Assembly: GCA_026260175.1 (NCBI GenBank)
Contig: JAKCWW010000065.1
Location: 63,701-127,700, forward strand
Source: Reticulitermes lucifugus
Lineage: Eukaryota > Arthropoda > Insecta > Blattodea > Rhinotermitidae
DNA: 64,000 bases
Direction of reading: 5' to 3'
Both the position numbers and the translations under genes were made by a program. Of the stretch, positions 23,660-34,939 are shown piece after piece. Position 1 is the first letter of the stretch. Every line of letters starts with the position of its first letter. The notes beneath the pieces are model-generated. The model had not been told where the DNA came from. It was given only the letters and a program-made list of their open reading frames with translations, and did no database searches.

Positions 23660-23940
23660 ATATTTCGTGCCGAGCCCAGTGGCCGCGCAGACTAAGGGGT
23701 GACTCTGCGGCCGCCCGCTTGCTGGAATTTTGGGTTCGAACCCCGCCAGGGCATGGATGTCTGTCTCTTGTGAGTGTTGTGTGTTGTCAGGTAGAGGCCT
23801 TTGCGTTTGGTTGATCACTCGTCCAGAGGAGTCTTACCGAGTGTGGTGTGTCTAAATTAGTGTGATCGTGAAGCCCCGATAATGAGGAAGCCCAGCCCCA
23901 CTAGGGGTTATTGCGCCATGGAAAAAAACGATATTTGGTG
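23660..23940 (+). mobile_element. SINE-A copy with 10-bp TSD
   Basis: A near-complete SINE-A: GTGGCCGCGCAGACTAAGG, box B GGGTTCGAACCCCGCC, ATGTCTGTCTCTTGTGAGTG, TTGATCACTCGTCCAGAGGAG, TGTGATCGTGAAGCC, and tail CCACTAGGGGTTATTGCGCC plus an A-rich end. ATATTTCGTG (23660-23669) and ATATTTGGTG (23931-23940) form a TSD with one mismatch. Confidence 0.9.
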
Positions 23941-23944
23941 AAAC

Positions 23945-24472
23945 CTACTAATTAAAAAGCACTTGTTTTCACCCTCCGTCCTTACAGCCACATAACGTCC
24001 TGAGTTCTATAATTATATCGAAATACGTGGAAACAAAATTATTGAAAAACTTAGTTTCGAATTAGGCCTATATACTATATACATTGGGGGAAATAAGTAG
24101 GAAATGAAATATTTCCTTATTTACCCATCATGCCGAAGTATTTTCTTCGATGTTAAAATAGCACATTAAGTTGAAAAGTGTCATTAAATGAACAATGGAT
24201 TTTATTTTGCTTAGGAACATGCAATGTTTTGAGTTTCCATACACCAGAAGGAATAGGGCCGCTACTCTTTGGAATTTAAATTGCATTCAGTAGCACGTTG
24301 AATGATTACACAGAGGATGTTTTATCAGACCGGGAGGTAAGCCGCCGACTACATGCAAGCCACAGCCGCACTGGTTCTAAAATGCAAACATCATTCAACT
24401 CAGGAATCACTCCACCTACATTATCAGTACAACTGCAGCTGCTGCTCCTACTACTACTACCACTACTACTAA

Positions 24473-24504
<32 letters not shown>

Positions 24505-25160
24505 TTACACAGATCTGACCCAAGACATAAAATGAAAACAAGGGTGGAGAAAATCATATTACGTACATTGTATTCCAACAACTTATGGGTGATCGATCGT
24601 TTAAAGTAGAACAGTTATTATTTGTGCCAATTAAGGAAGTATAATTTCCATCAAATTTGCGTCTTATTTTCCTGAACCACATTAAGCCGGTAGTCTTTAC
24701 AGCGGACTAGTTTATTTTGTGCAAAGTAGGAACTGAAATTTTCTACATTAATTTAAAGAAATCAGGAATTGAAAGACGGTTATAATATGCAATATGCAAC
24801 GGGAAATTTGAAATACGTAGAACGATGGTTTCAAAGATAAATTTTATAAAGCATTTAGACCAAGAAAAATACTAAAATGAATATTGAGGAATCGAGCTTC
24901 CATTTCGTAAACTAGACTGAAATTAAAAATACTGAGTTGTGTTTTTGCGGAGCACAGATTCCGTAATTACGTGTAAAGAGAATGTGCCAGGATTTTTGGT
25001 CAGTAGGGCAGGATCTACTTCCAGGTGTTACTCTAAGCCATAAATGTTATATACGGATGTCTGAGTATTTAAACTAAATAGAATAAATTAGTAAATAAAG
25101 AAGTACATTGTGTGTTTATTGAGATTTGTTTTTACTAGTAAATGTACAGTGCAGTTACGT
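23945..25160. other. Unrecognised sequence with a trinucleotide repeat
   Basis: Only the CTA/TAG repeat at 24435-24506 is identifiable. Confidence 0.4.
24435..24506. repeat. (CTA)n-(TAG)n self-complementary microsatellite
   Basis: A run of imperfect CTA units (about 24448-24471) is followed directly by about 12 TAG/AGT units (24472-24504). The two halves are reverse complements, so the tract can form a hairpin. It explains the poly-Thr and poly-Val frames on both strands. Confidence 0.9.
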
Positions 25161-25164
25161 AGCT

Positions 25165-25745
25165 CTTTACTCATGAAAGGTGTTCAAAGTGGCCCCCATA
25201 TGCTCGGATACATTTTCTGACCCTTGTGATGAGGGAACCTGTAACATTACGAAGCATTGCGGTGTTATGGTGCCTTGCAACGTTGATAAATTGCCAAAGT
25301 AGTTCTTCTCTCGTATTAAACTTGAGTGCAATCAACATAGCTTCCATGTAACCCCACGTATGGTGATATAACCGGTTCAGTCCAGTAACGTCCGTCGCCA
25401 ATTCTGCGCAACGCCAGGACCGATCCATTGTTTAGGTAATTTCTGGTTCAGGATAGTATATCTGACGTCATTTTCGGAGAAGAAGGTTCTCTAAGAAGAC
25501 TGACAGTTCATGTTGCAAAACATTGACATAAATATCACCTGTCAGACAGTGCGGGAAGGTGTTTGGTCCAATGAGTTGTCACCAACAACATCACACCATG
25601 TGTTTACGGAAAAGTGATACTTGTAATTACGGCCACGCCTGAGCGCAAAGCCTCAACTGCTGGGAATTCCGTAACAGCTGCGAATCGAACTGAAGAGTAT
25701 GTGACATTTCTGACTCAGAATTACCTCTGGAATTAGATCCTAATA
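25165..25745 (-). pseudogene. Transposase C-terminal remnant (DUF4817-type family)
   Basis: The minus strand reads, with frameshifts, ALRRGRNYKYHFSVNTW, then residues like FMSMFCNMNCQSS, then NGSVLALRRIGDGRYWTEPV in one frame, and finally WGYMEAMLIALKFNTREELL through RVRKCIRAYGGHFEHLS and a stop. The terminal R-x-x-x-C-I-x-x-x-G-G-H-F-E-H-L and the preceding W-G-Y are characteristic of the C-terminal end of the transposase family whose N-terminal pieces lie at 3.6-4.6 kb. Catalytic residues are not preserved in one frame. The 85-codon frame at 25171-25428 is only the last piece. Confidence 0.6.
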
Positions 25746-25749
25746 TATT

Positions 25750-28700
25750 GCCCTTAGTCTTGGGACATCTTGCATATAATTTTTACATTGGTTTATTCTC
25801 TCATTTACTACTAACAACCTAGACTGCTACCTTTAATCTACCAATAGAGTAACATTCTCTGAAGTAGATATTGACAGGTTCTAATATTGAATTTATGTTA
25901 ATGCAATAATGCATATCTTCTAAGTTCACAAATGCAGAAAATTTCTTAAGCAGATTAATAACTGCCAACATTCGAGAAAAGCATTGCCTCTTGACAACGC
26001 CATACTCATATTTCTATTGTTAGTAAAATAATATTTATTTTATGATTATATTAATAAAAACACTTCTTCAGGGCTCGTTATTAGCTGCCTTCTTCTTTTA
26101 CTGCTCCAAAACATTATTCCCTAACATAGTATCCGAAAGCAATAAAGCGGAATTGTGACGCTTTTTCACTATGCCTCCCCTACAAAGGCGGAAAACTAAA
26201 GTGACAACTTCCCACTCCAGCACAGAACTAGTTAGAAGAGCAAACAAATATTTCTCAGGTGGACGCATTTACCTGTTGTGTTGAACTAAGTTAATTAATA
26301 AAGACAGCAATATTTCCATAATTCTCAACAAATAAAAAGTATGTACATTTAATTTTGATGCTTCAATCGCAGTCCGCATTTCGTTTTACATTTGCAACAA
26401 AGAGTGATACCTTGTTTCAAATTTACAATATATTTTGTGTACTTTCAACGTGTTTCCTTATAACCTGTACGATTTACACTGCCACAATTCATCCTCTTAG
26501 AAAACGTTTTAAAGTTTTTTTCACAAATATTCTATCGTCTTCATGTAACTGAACTTAGCGCGCTGTCAAGGAATAATCTAGAAAGAAAGTGATGAAATAA
26601 AACATCCCGGACTCTACTGTTGAGAATATTTTCAGTAACGACATTCTGGATACTGCTATTACCTTTATAATTACTGCATTAAAAGCATAACTTTTCGTAC
26701 CACCAATTATTCAGAAAATAACTCACTTTTTGTAAAAAATAACCACTCAACACGTGGAGAATAACATGCTGTGCGCAAATGTTCCTGCACATTAGTCCTT
26801 TAAACGCGTAAACTGAAATGTAAACCGTACTGGTATTTGAAAAAAAAAGTGTGCAGTTCCTTTATTTTTATGACGAAATAAAACACACGAATAAAATATC
26901 GCCGCTTTCATAAACACATATAATATGTAATAAAACAGCAGTCTAATCATTTGTTTGGATGAATGTGAAATATTTTCGTTCTCTGAGAAAGAAATATCAG
27001 TGGCATTTGAATAAAAACGAAAGATACATAAAAGTGTTTGGAATATCCGCCTTTATATTTTGATCAGATTTTGGCCTTCAAAAATATTAAGAGTTTTAAA
27101 TGATTTGTCTACATTAGTAACATAGTAGTCATTCCTGTTTCTTTTTCAGGTGCTACCAGTTTGTAATCTCACACCGCGCACCAGATATCGAGATTAAGAA
27201 TTATTTTGCTTCTTCTGTACACCGAAGAAAATTCTGGGTTTGCACCTTGAAATTTGTCCATACAGGTCCTTCTCTTATTCCTTCAAATTTATAATTATTC
27301 TGTCACTGCTCATCCGACTGAGGCAAAGACGGAGCCTTGGTACATTGAAGGAAATCTATACATATTTACACCTCACAGTCTGATACCATCCTACGTTGTG
27401 TAAGTGAAATCTCTCTCTAGTTATATGTTTTCAGGCTCCATAAACATCCTATATATCGTTGGCCATAATTAATTTAACGAAATAACATTTTAACATTAAT
27501 CACACATATAACAACATACATCAATTTTTATGGTTTATATAGACAAATGAATGTATCATACTCAGTAACGACAAATTAAACTAAGACTGTTATGACGTAT
27601 GTATTACTTCCACATTGCAGTTTCTACGTCAAAGGTATTCTAGGAATGCTTTGTAAAACCGTACAAAATTATTGCTTTATTTCAGAAATTCATACCTTAC
27701 CCACAACCAGGAGAAATAATAGTTACATATTCGAGTTAAATATGGCACAGCGTGATAACACTAAACCCGTTAAGCGAAAGCAGTCGAACATGTAATCTAA
27801 ATTCTACTCACTGAAACCACATTTCAATTGAACAAAATTGAAATTAAACAAGACAAATTTTTGCGGTATGATCCAGATTTTTACAATATATTCATGTTTG
27901 CAGAAATAAATTAGAGGCTGTTTACTACATATATATATATATATATATATACACCTCATAAGTATACAATTCCAAGGCATGTCAATGACTGTAACCTCAC
28001 TTTCAAATGTACTATGTAAAGGAAAGAGGATGTCAACAATAATCAACAGATTGCGAAGGACTGTGACAGAGAGAGTATTTTATAAATATAATTCTGAAGA
28101 ATCGTATTAACACAGCTTGGTGATCAGATCACTTTGATCATCAAAAAATCCATTACAAAAAACAACTTTAATTTACACGATTTTATAACACTTTGCAATA
28201 TTTCGACAACAATGGAGTGAGCAATTTACACTTTACTTTGAGGATGTATGGATTTATTTCGAAGTGATGGCGAGTTTTGAGGGATTTCGCGAAAATTATT
28301 GAGTTAAAAGGCTATTTATTGGTTATTAATTATACGCAGTTGGTGAGCGGAATTTCATTAGCATGATAAAAGAATAAGATATTGCATGTTAATTCATTAG
28401 TAAGCGGTGTCCTACACCCTAATTGGTTTATAAACGTGTTACTACACTCACAAACTGAATCCTCACTGGCCTCTCTCGACCTTCTTATACGCTGTTATAG
28501 ATGTACGAAACTAAATACTGGCTAGAGAAAACCGAATACTGGAACATCCATTGAAGACTTCACTTTAAAGTCTTCCGTTTTTGTTGATCAAATAAAGTAA
28601 TTCTTTGCATTATTTGCGAGAAGATTCCAGGCTTCTAGAAATGGCGCTGTATAGACTGATGTAAAGGTATTAAAGTCCAAGAAGATTTTCTTCTTGAGCT

Positions 28701-30000
28701 AACCTGAAGATAGATTGTAGCAGACTCGTCCGAAAAGTTGGTACTAATATGACAGTCTGCAGAACGCTGTGTCCTAGAATACGGGAATCATTAGCAGAAT
28801 CAATGTGAGACACTCAATAGCATTAAATAAAACCGTCTGTTGCCAATGTACCGAATAATAAAAAATGTAAGGGCGAGCGAGAGTAGGCTTAGCCACACTA
28901 GGTTACCTACCAATAGGGCTTCCACAAATAACGAGTATTACTCGTGTAAGTTGGGAACCCTCATTCTGGGGGAGTCATTACACTAACTATAAAGGCCTTA
29001 ACGAATTTTTGCTGAAATTTGTGTTCTTACACGCGTTTTGACGGTTGAGATAGTAAAGTTGACCACGTCAAAGGGGAAACCTCCCCCAGTATTAGTAAAG
29101 TTTATAATAGGAATTGAAACAACTGGATAGTTTGAACAACTTAATCAGTATGCTTGTAGACCTATATCTTACATATAAAGAGACGAGACATATGAAATTA
29201 TGAACCACCGCGAAAGTCAGCACAAGGTTTACCTTTCTGGTTTGTATTCCGGAAGAGATGGCTTCTCATTTCAACTGGGACACTGAATGGCCTGATTGAG
29301 GGGTTTCGTGAAATATTTTATTTCATACAGGTAAATAGGAGAGAGTAACATAAATTAGGCCACGGCCGTTTCCTTTCAGATTCTTCTGAATTCATTACTC
29401 GTCATAAGCAACCATTCAAAGCTATATAACCCTAAATGTTTGAAGAATTACTACATACTATAAAGTGAACGAATAAGTGCATAGTATGTAAACAGAAGAG
29501 CATGTCGAAGTAATGTTCTTCCTCATAATCCGTTTGCAAAGCTAATAAAATTACGAGAATTTCAGGCAGAATATACTTCATTAGGACAAATAATCGAACA
29601 CTGAACCACACCGACAGTAAGCTTTCAACCGCGATCCTTTTCTTCCCGTATATTCGGCTAAACGATAACTTTAACCAATACGACACTGAACGGAATTAAA
29701 GTGGAAAGAAGTTTAGATCTAGAGAAAGAGAAAATGAGTTAGCTGAAAGCTATCCCACTCAGCAGGCTACACTCTGCGTGACAAATGTAACACTTTGAGG
29801 AGAGCGGGCTGAATCCATCACAATGCGGAGATGTTACGCTGGTAACTGCAACCCAGGCGAAGAAATCACACTACGGATGTTTTATACAGCTTCGAAACCT
29901 ACGGGAACAAGTTTAAATAAACCAGAGAGGAAAGTTACAATACAATAAAGTTGGACACAAAAATATTCCAAGGCTTTCTTCGCAGCTTTGTCTCCGTTCC
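25750..30000. other. AT-rich unrecognised sequence
   Basis: No gene or mobile element recognised in about 4 kb. A (TA)n microsatellite lies at 27928-27951. Confidence 0.4.
27928..27951. repeat. (TA)n microsatellite
   Basis: About 12 TA units. Confidence 0.95.
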
Positions 30001-30004
30001 GAGG

Positions 30005-30235
30005 ATTTTAATTCATTGTAGAAAATAATCTGTTGTACGAGTAAGTAGGAATTTTACGATGTGACACTGTGTTACTGTGTGAGGGTTTCCAAACGTTTCG
30101 AAGAAACGTAGCGTCAGCGAAACGTCGGGAACCACTCACCCAAAGACACAGGGTTACATCCCAGAAGATACGAAACCTCAGCACCACATCTGTGAGGACC
30201 CAAAACCTCGTAACCATGGAGACACTATACAAGTT
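30005..30235 (-). repeat. Dispersed-repeat remnant
   Basis: The minus strand reads LRFRIFWDVTLCLWVSGSRR in a 74-codon frame. This peptide pattern recurs as a spurious translation of dispersed repeats in several animal genomes (recollection, not a search). On the plus strand it contains TCGAAGAAACGTAGCGTCAG followed by CGAAACGTCGGG, a decayed member of the hammerhead-like motif group. Confidence 0.4.
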
Positions 30236-30336
30236 CCCTTTATGAATTATATCTTTCCATAAAGTAAATTTTTAGCAAACCCTGAAATACGATATACTTA
30301 ATGTTTACGTATTCCGTGCAGTTGCTTTACATATGA

Positions 30337-30418
30337 GTTTTTATTAACAACCACCGCACAATAATTATTGTTACTCTAAGGAGTAACAAAATTATTGTGC
30401 GGTGTTGTGAATAAAAAC
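30337..30418. repeat. 40-bp-arm hairpin
   Basis: 30337-30376 and 30380-30418 are inverted repeats separated by 2-4 bases. Both arms read as GTTTTTATT(A/C)ACAAC...CCGCACAATAAT...GTTACTC. Only a few mismatches and short indels separate them. It could be a short MITE or the remnant of one. Confidence 0.85.
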
Positions 30419-30479
30419 GTATATCTGAATTACGATATTGACTGGACTAATTGGACGCATGAGGAAGGATGAGATGCAG

Positions 30480-30905
30480 ACAAAATTTTAATAGTAAAAC
30501 TCGAAGGGTAGATTCAATTTTGGAAAGGCAAAATGATAATATTAAAATGGATCTTAAAGATATACCATGAAAGCATAGCTTTGTATCGTGCTGAAATTTG
30601 GACACTTCGGAAAGTAGATCAGAAATATCTGGAATGTTCGGAATTATGGTGATGAAGTATGGAGAATATCATTTGGACCGATCATGTAACAATAAAGACG
30701 TATTACATAGAGTCAAGGAAGACAGGAATACCCTACATACAATGAAACGAAGGTAGGCAAACTGGGTTGGTCACATCTTGCGTAGGAACTGCCTTCTGAA
30801 ACACGTTATTGAAGAGGAAGCACTAGATTGCACTCTGTGGAGAACTAGCTTTGGAAGAGTCTATGGACCTCTTGTAAGACAGACTATAGAATGAATGAAT
30901 GAATG
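30480..30905 (+). pseudogene. Non-LTR retrotransposon 3' end (RTE-type), degenerate
   Basis: The plus strand reads ALYRAEIWTLRKVDQKYLEC, SELW, two stops, then WTDHVT; after a frameshift DVLHRVKEDRNTLHTMKRR, stop, ANWVGHILRRNCLLKHVIEE; then ALDCTLWRTSFGRVYGPLVR and a stop. This is the ordered C-terminal region (post-palm tail of the reverse-transcriptase protein) of an endonuclease/RT element common in insects. A block between VIEE and ALD is missing. The 3' end carries GAATGAATGAATGAATG, a tetranucleotide tail. No RT catalytic domain remains. Confidence 0.75.
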
Positions 30906-30917
30906 ACCATGAAATCC

Positions 30918-31023
30918 ATGGAGTCCTACCGAGTGTGGTGTGTCTGAGGGTGATCGTGGAACCTAGATAATGAGGAGGCCCTGGCCCACTAGGGGCTGTT
31001 GCGCCATTGGAAGAAAGAAGATG
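30918..31023 (+). mobile_element. SINE-A 3' fragment
   Basis: GGAGTCCTACCGAGTGTGGT, GTGATCGTGGAACC, ATAATGAGGAGGCC, GGCCCACTAGGGGCTGTTGC, CGCCATTGG. The tRNA-like head is missing. It starts 13 bases after the retrotransposon tail. Confidence 0.85.
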
Positions 31024-31024
31024 T

Positions 31025-31251
31025 TGAAAGACTCTGTAGTGCTCCCCTAAAACAGAACCTTGGCATTACATCGAACGAAAGTCTGTGCATAGTTTTTTTC
31101 ATTCTGTCTCGTAATATGGAATTATCGGTCTCGATTTTATTTCCTGGAAACTAATATCACGCGAAAGACAATATTTATACCATTTCCCAGTCACTCCATG
31201 AAAACCTCCATAGAAGCACGTTATGTGGCAGTCATGATACTGAACTCTCTT

Positions 31252-31295
<44 letters not shown>

Positions 31296-31540
31296 GTGTG
31301 TTTCTATGTGTTCTTCTACAGACAAGATTCTAGCTATATTATGATTCGTCACACGACAGACAGAAACTCATGATCGAGCTAGCATTGCGTTTCTGGAGGT
31401 GTCAGATTCAACTACCACAGTTAAACAAATAATGAGGTTATATATAGTCTCCCTTAGTCTATTACAATAAATTGTCTACCACTTGCACAATTTATGTTTA
31501 AAGAGAGTCTACATATTTTACGCTATTAGCTAAGTAAGTT
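31025..31540. other. Unrecognised sequence with (TA)n
   Basis: Nothing beyond the (TA)n tract at 31253-31293. Confidence 0.4.
31253..31293. repeat. (TA)n microsatellite
   Basis: About 20 uninterrupted TA units. Confidence 0.95.
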
Positions 31541-31619
31541 CCTTTCTTCCTTCTTTCCTTCCTTCCTTCCTTACTTACTTACTGACTTACTTACTTACTT
31601 ACTTACTGACTTATTTACT
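31541..31619. repeat. (CTTC/CTTA)n tetranucleotide tract
   Basis: CTTCCTTCCTTCC followed by CTTACTTACTGACTTACTTA-type units on the plus strand. It is interpreted as the 3' tail of the retrotransposon on the minus strand. Confidence 0.9.
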
Positions 31620-31925
31620 ACCGTCTTGTAGCAGATTCCTTCTCGACCATCTAATATTTCCTCACCTACTCAAGAAATTCCCAACAGGTTCATTATTGTG
31701 TTAACAACAGCACACGACTTGTCCCTATTCTGAGCCAGATAAATCCACTTCATGCCCTCTTATTACTACTTGAAGGTGTGTTTTAATTTTATCCTCCCAT
31801 CTACACCTAGACCTTCCAAGCGTTGCCTTTCCCTCAAGTTTCTCAACCAAAGTCCTGTGTGCACCTTTCCTCTGTCTCATATGTACCACACGCCCCGCTT
31901 AATGCGTTCTTGTTGATTTGATCAC
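31541..31925 (-). pseudogene. RTE-type retrotransposon 3' end with tetranucleotide tail
   Basis: The minus strand reads TLVEKLEGKATLGRSRCRWE followed by DKIKTHL, then a decayed D-L-A-Q-x-x-D-x-W-like region (DLSGSE, stop) and NNEPVGNFL. This is the conserved C-terminal tail (V-x-K-x-E-G-K-x-x-L-G-R-x-R-x-R-W-E-D) of RTE-type proteins. It runs into a tract on the minus strand of (TAAG)n/(GAAG)n repeats, 31541-31619, the expected microsatellite-like 3' tail of such elements. Several stops; no RT domain remains. Confidence 0.75.
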
Positions 31926-31929
31926 CCGA

Positions 31930-34660
31930 AAAATACTGTATGCGGATCAAAGATCTTGATTCAATTCTCCTATAAACTATAAATTTATTAGTCGTTTACG
32001 TTATTAAATATACCAACAAGTAGGACAAGCAACCTTTTCTACTGATGTAGATAAATAAAGCATAAATTAAATCCGCAACCCAATATTTCTGACTGAGTCT
32101 CTTTCGTGAATTTATCTACATTTGCATTTTTCACTCTTGTCCGCTGTATTAATACGAACCAGTAACAGTTAAACTTTGGCAGCTTTACTTGAAATATCGG
32201 TAATGCCAGCAATATGACAAGCTGCTTTTTGGATCAGCCCCTCCCTCTCCCGAGAGACCAACATTTTTATGTTGTCACGTTTACCTCTGTCGATGGTCAG
32301 AAATTGTCCATGAAATGAAAGGATGTGGCTACTATAAAAACGTTTTATGATCTCTATGAAGTAGCAATCTTCAGTGAATTATGAATGAATGCCTGATCTT
32401 AGGATATTAAAGAAGTAACAATGTGTATAACGTGGTGTTATTGTGAGTAGGTTACGGACTGGACTTCTGAGGAAAAGTTGTTCAATCCTCGGCAAAGAGA
32501 GGAGGTTTATATCTTATCCAAAATGTCCACATTAGCTGTGGGTCCTACCTAGACTCCAGCGAACTGGGCACCGGTAAAGCCGCCGCAATGTGAAGCCGAC
32601 CAGTCTCGCCATCTCAGACATAGAGTGTAACATGCTTCCCTACATCTGAGAAAGCTCCACTTCTCACAGGACGAGACAGTGAAATTTTTTTCTTCGGCAC
32701 CACTTCTAAATCGGCTGTGATGGCCACTCCTACTCTTATCCAATGTTCAATTCGCATACATTGTTCTGGAGAAAAGGTGACTGAAACATGAACTTGACAA
32801 TTATTGTCGACGTTAAAAATGACGTGATGTTTGTCACATGGACAAATTTTAAAAAGTTAGGATATCTGTTCACAGTAAGGGTCCCATCGCTCTGATAATG
32901 CCCATCTTTGTAAAATCTGGAAATGTTTGACAAATTGATGCCTCATAATTAATTTCAACTAAGGATTCTTAATTTATAGAATGTTAGCACGAAAGTTACT
33001 TGGGTTTTTTTATAGTGAAAACTGCACCGTATGGAATCCAGGACAAGACCTTTGGTCATAAAATATACTTCATATTTCTCTCTAATTTTTGTTCCAAATT
33101 ACTATTTTTCAAAGGAATGTTTAACTAGCTTCGTGCGAGTTTTGCTAGCGACAAGCACAGAAAAATACATCTTTATGCAAAGTTCCCTTTATATTTATTG
33201 GATTCTAATAAAGAGTGGAATGTGTTAATAATGTTTAGTAATACTAAAACACAAAATTTCATTAATGAAAGACACAGTAGTCCACGACCTATTACGTGCC
33301 GAATAAGGAAGGACAGGCACTGTGCAGCTAATAAGCTAATACGTTTGAAAATTTTCAGTGGGAAAGCTTCACAAAGTCGGTCTAGGCAATTCGTCTTCCG
33401 AAGATACTTAGCAAATCGGAAATATGTTGCTTAGTGCAGTCCCGTGCCTGAACAGCTTGACACCAACAGGCTTGTTCTTTACTTTCTTATTATTCACATT
33501 ATCGCATACGTGTTCCAAAAGTGAAAGGTTAACTAATAAAAACAGAAAAATAAATGCATAATTTTGGAAAGTAAATTCAATTTTGAAAGTAAGTGAATTT
33601 ACATTAATCCAATGGCTATAACAATTATTTAATTTCATAAAATGTAAATGTCGGTTAAACAACTATCATCCATACAAGATATAAGAAACTGCAGATAAAC
33701 TGACTGGTTGCGAAAGTATATAAGTACACCCTCAATAGGTACCGGTGAAATACTGATAAATAAATGCAACACAATACGGTGTCATAACCAAGAAGACCAC
33801 AATCTAAATATGCATCGCCGCGTAAACCTCAAACCTCAGATCAAATATCCCGAATAATTCAGCCACTGAATTTTACACAGTCGTCGCGGGGTGACTGAAT
33901 ACTATGAACATCGAGGGGATAACAGCACATAATCCAGCATAGAGTGTATCAGGCTCGGCGTGTAGTGTGGTGGTATGGTTGGGTGGGAATTCATCGAGGG
34001 GGGTGTGAGCTCTAATGTTGAACCGTGACAGCACTTTAACGGGTATATTTGAAACATTCCCCCGGCCGAGGGTTGGCGATGCTTAGGAAAGGAATGCTCG
34101 TGATATTTCATACGAGTCAAGGAATGGGGAACCTTCCACATGACTACTACCCTCACGGGCTTGAAAGCGTTATGTGCCTTTTTGAACTGAAGAAGAATCA
34201 AAGCGACCGGACCAAAGGCAGTCAGAGAGTAGAGACACGCACAAAGATCTTTGTAAATATCGACAGTTTTTTTTTGCGCATAAGAAAAGACGGTAAAAAC
34301 CGAATGGTAATGGGACTAGAGATAATTGTTCAGTGATTTATTACTTCCATACGAACACAGAAAGGAGAAAAGTTACAAACATAAAACGTATTTGTATTTC
34401 CAGCAGTTGGACATGAGTAACAAAAATTAAAGTGGGCCAACAACACAACTTTTGCTCCTTGTGCAGATTGGATATTATTCACTATTATTTACAATTTTCA
34501 TTCTTTTATGTAAATCGTATTTTGTAGACCAAGTAAGACACATATTAGTAAATCCGTTAATGAAATGGCGTTTCTGGAGTGTCGTTAGCTACGAATATTT
34601 TTGCAAAATCTTCACAATTACTAGAAAATGCAAAATTATTAGTTCATATTATTAGATATG
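31930..34660. other. Unrecognised sequence
   Basis: No gene recognised. Near 32455-32510 GGACTGGACTTCTGAGG and GTTCAATCCTCGGC suggest a tRNA-like SINE head fragment, but no body follows. Confidence 0.4.
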
Positions 34661-34662
34661 TC

Positions 34663-34934
34663 ATTTACAACAAACGATGATCACGGTAGCCGTACGATCT
34701 AAGGCCTCCGTCTGCGACCGAACAATGGCTGGGATCGCTAGTTCGAATCTCGCCGAGGGCATGGAAATTCCTTCTTTGTGTTTTTTTGAGTGTTGGTTGG
34801 TTAGCGGCCTCTGCGACTCATTGATCACTCTTTCAGAGGAGTCCTACCGGGTGCATGTGTCTAATAGTGTGTGATCTAGAGAGGCGGCCTAGGCCTGATT
34901 TGGGCTGTTGCGCCAAAGAAAGAATTTACACCAA
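34663..34934 (+). mobile_element. SINE-A copy, diverged
   Basis: The head GTACGATCTAAGGCC, box B AGTTCGAATCTCGCCGAGGG, ATTGATCACTCTTTCAGAGG, AGTCCTACCGGGTG, GTGTGATC and tail GGCCTAGGCC...GGGCTGTTGCGCC match other SINE-A copies with more substitutions. ATTTACAACAA (34663-34673) and ATTTACACCAA (34924-34934) are a likely TSD with one mismatch. Confidence 0.85.
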
Positions 34935-34939
34935 TCCGT

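Noticed and set aside
24298-24609. Frames with poly-Val/poly-Leu and poly-Thr/poly-Ser
   Set aside because: Produced by the CTA/TAG microsatellite on both strands.
27928-31293. Possible origin or promoter at the (TA)n tracts
   Set aside because: Simple TA microsatellites alone do not support an origin or promoter call.
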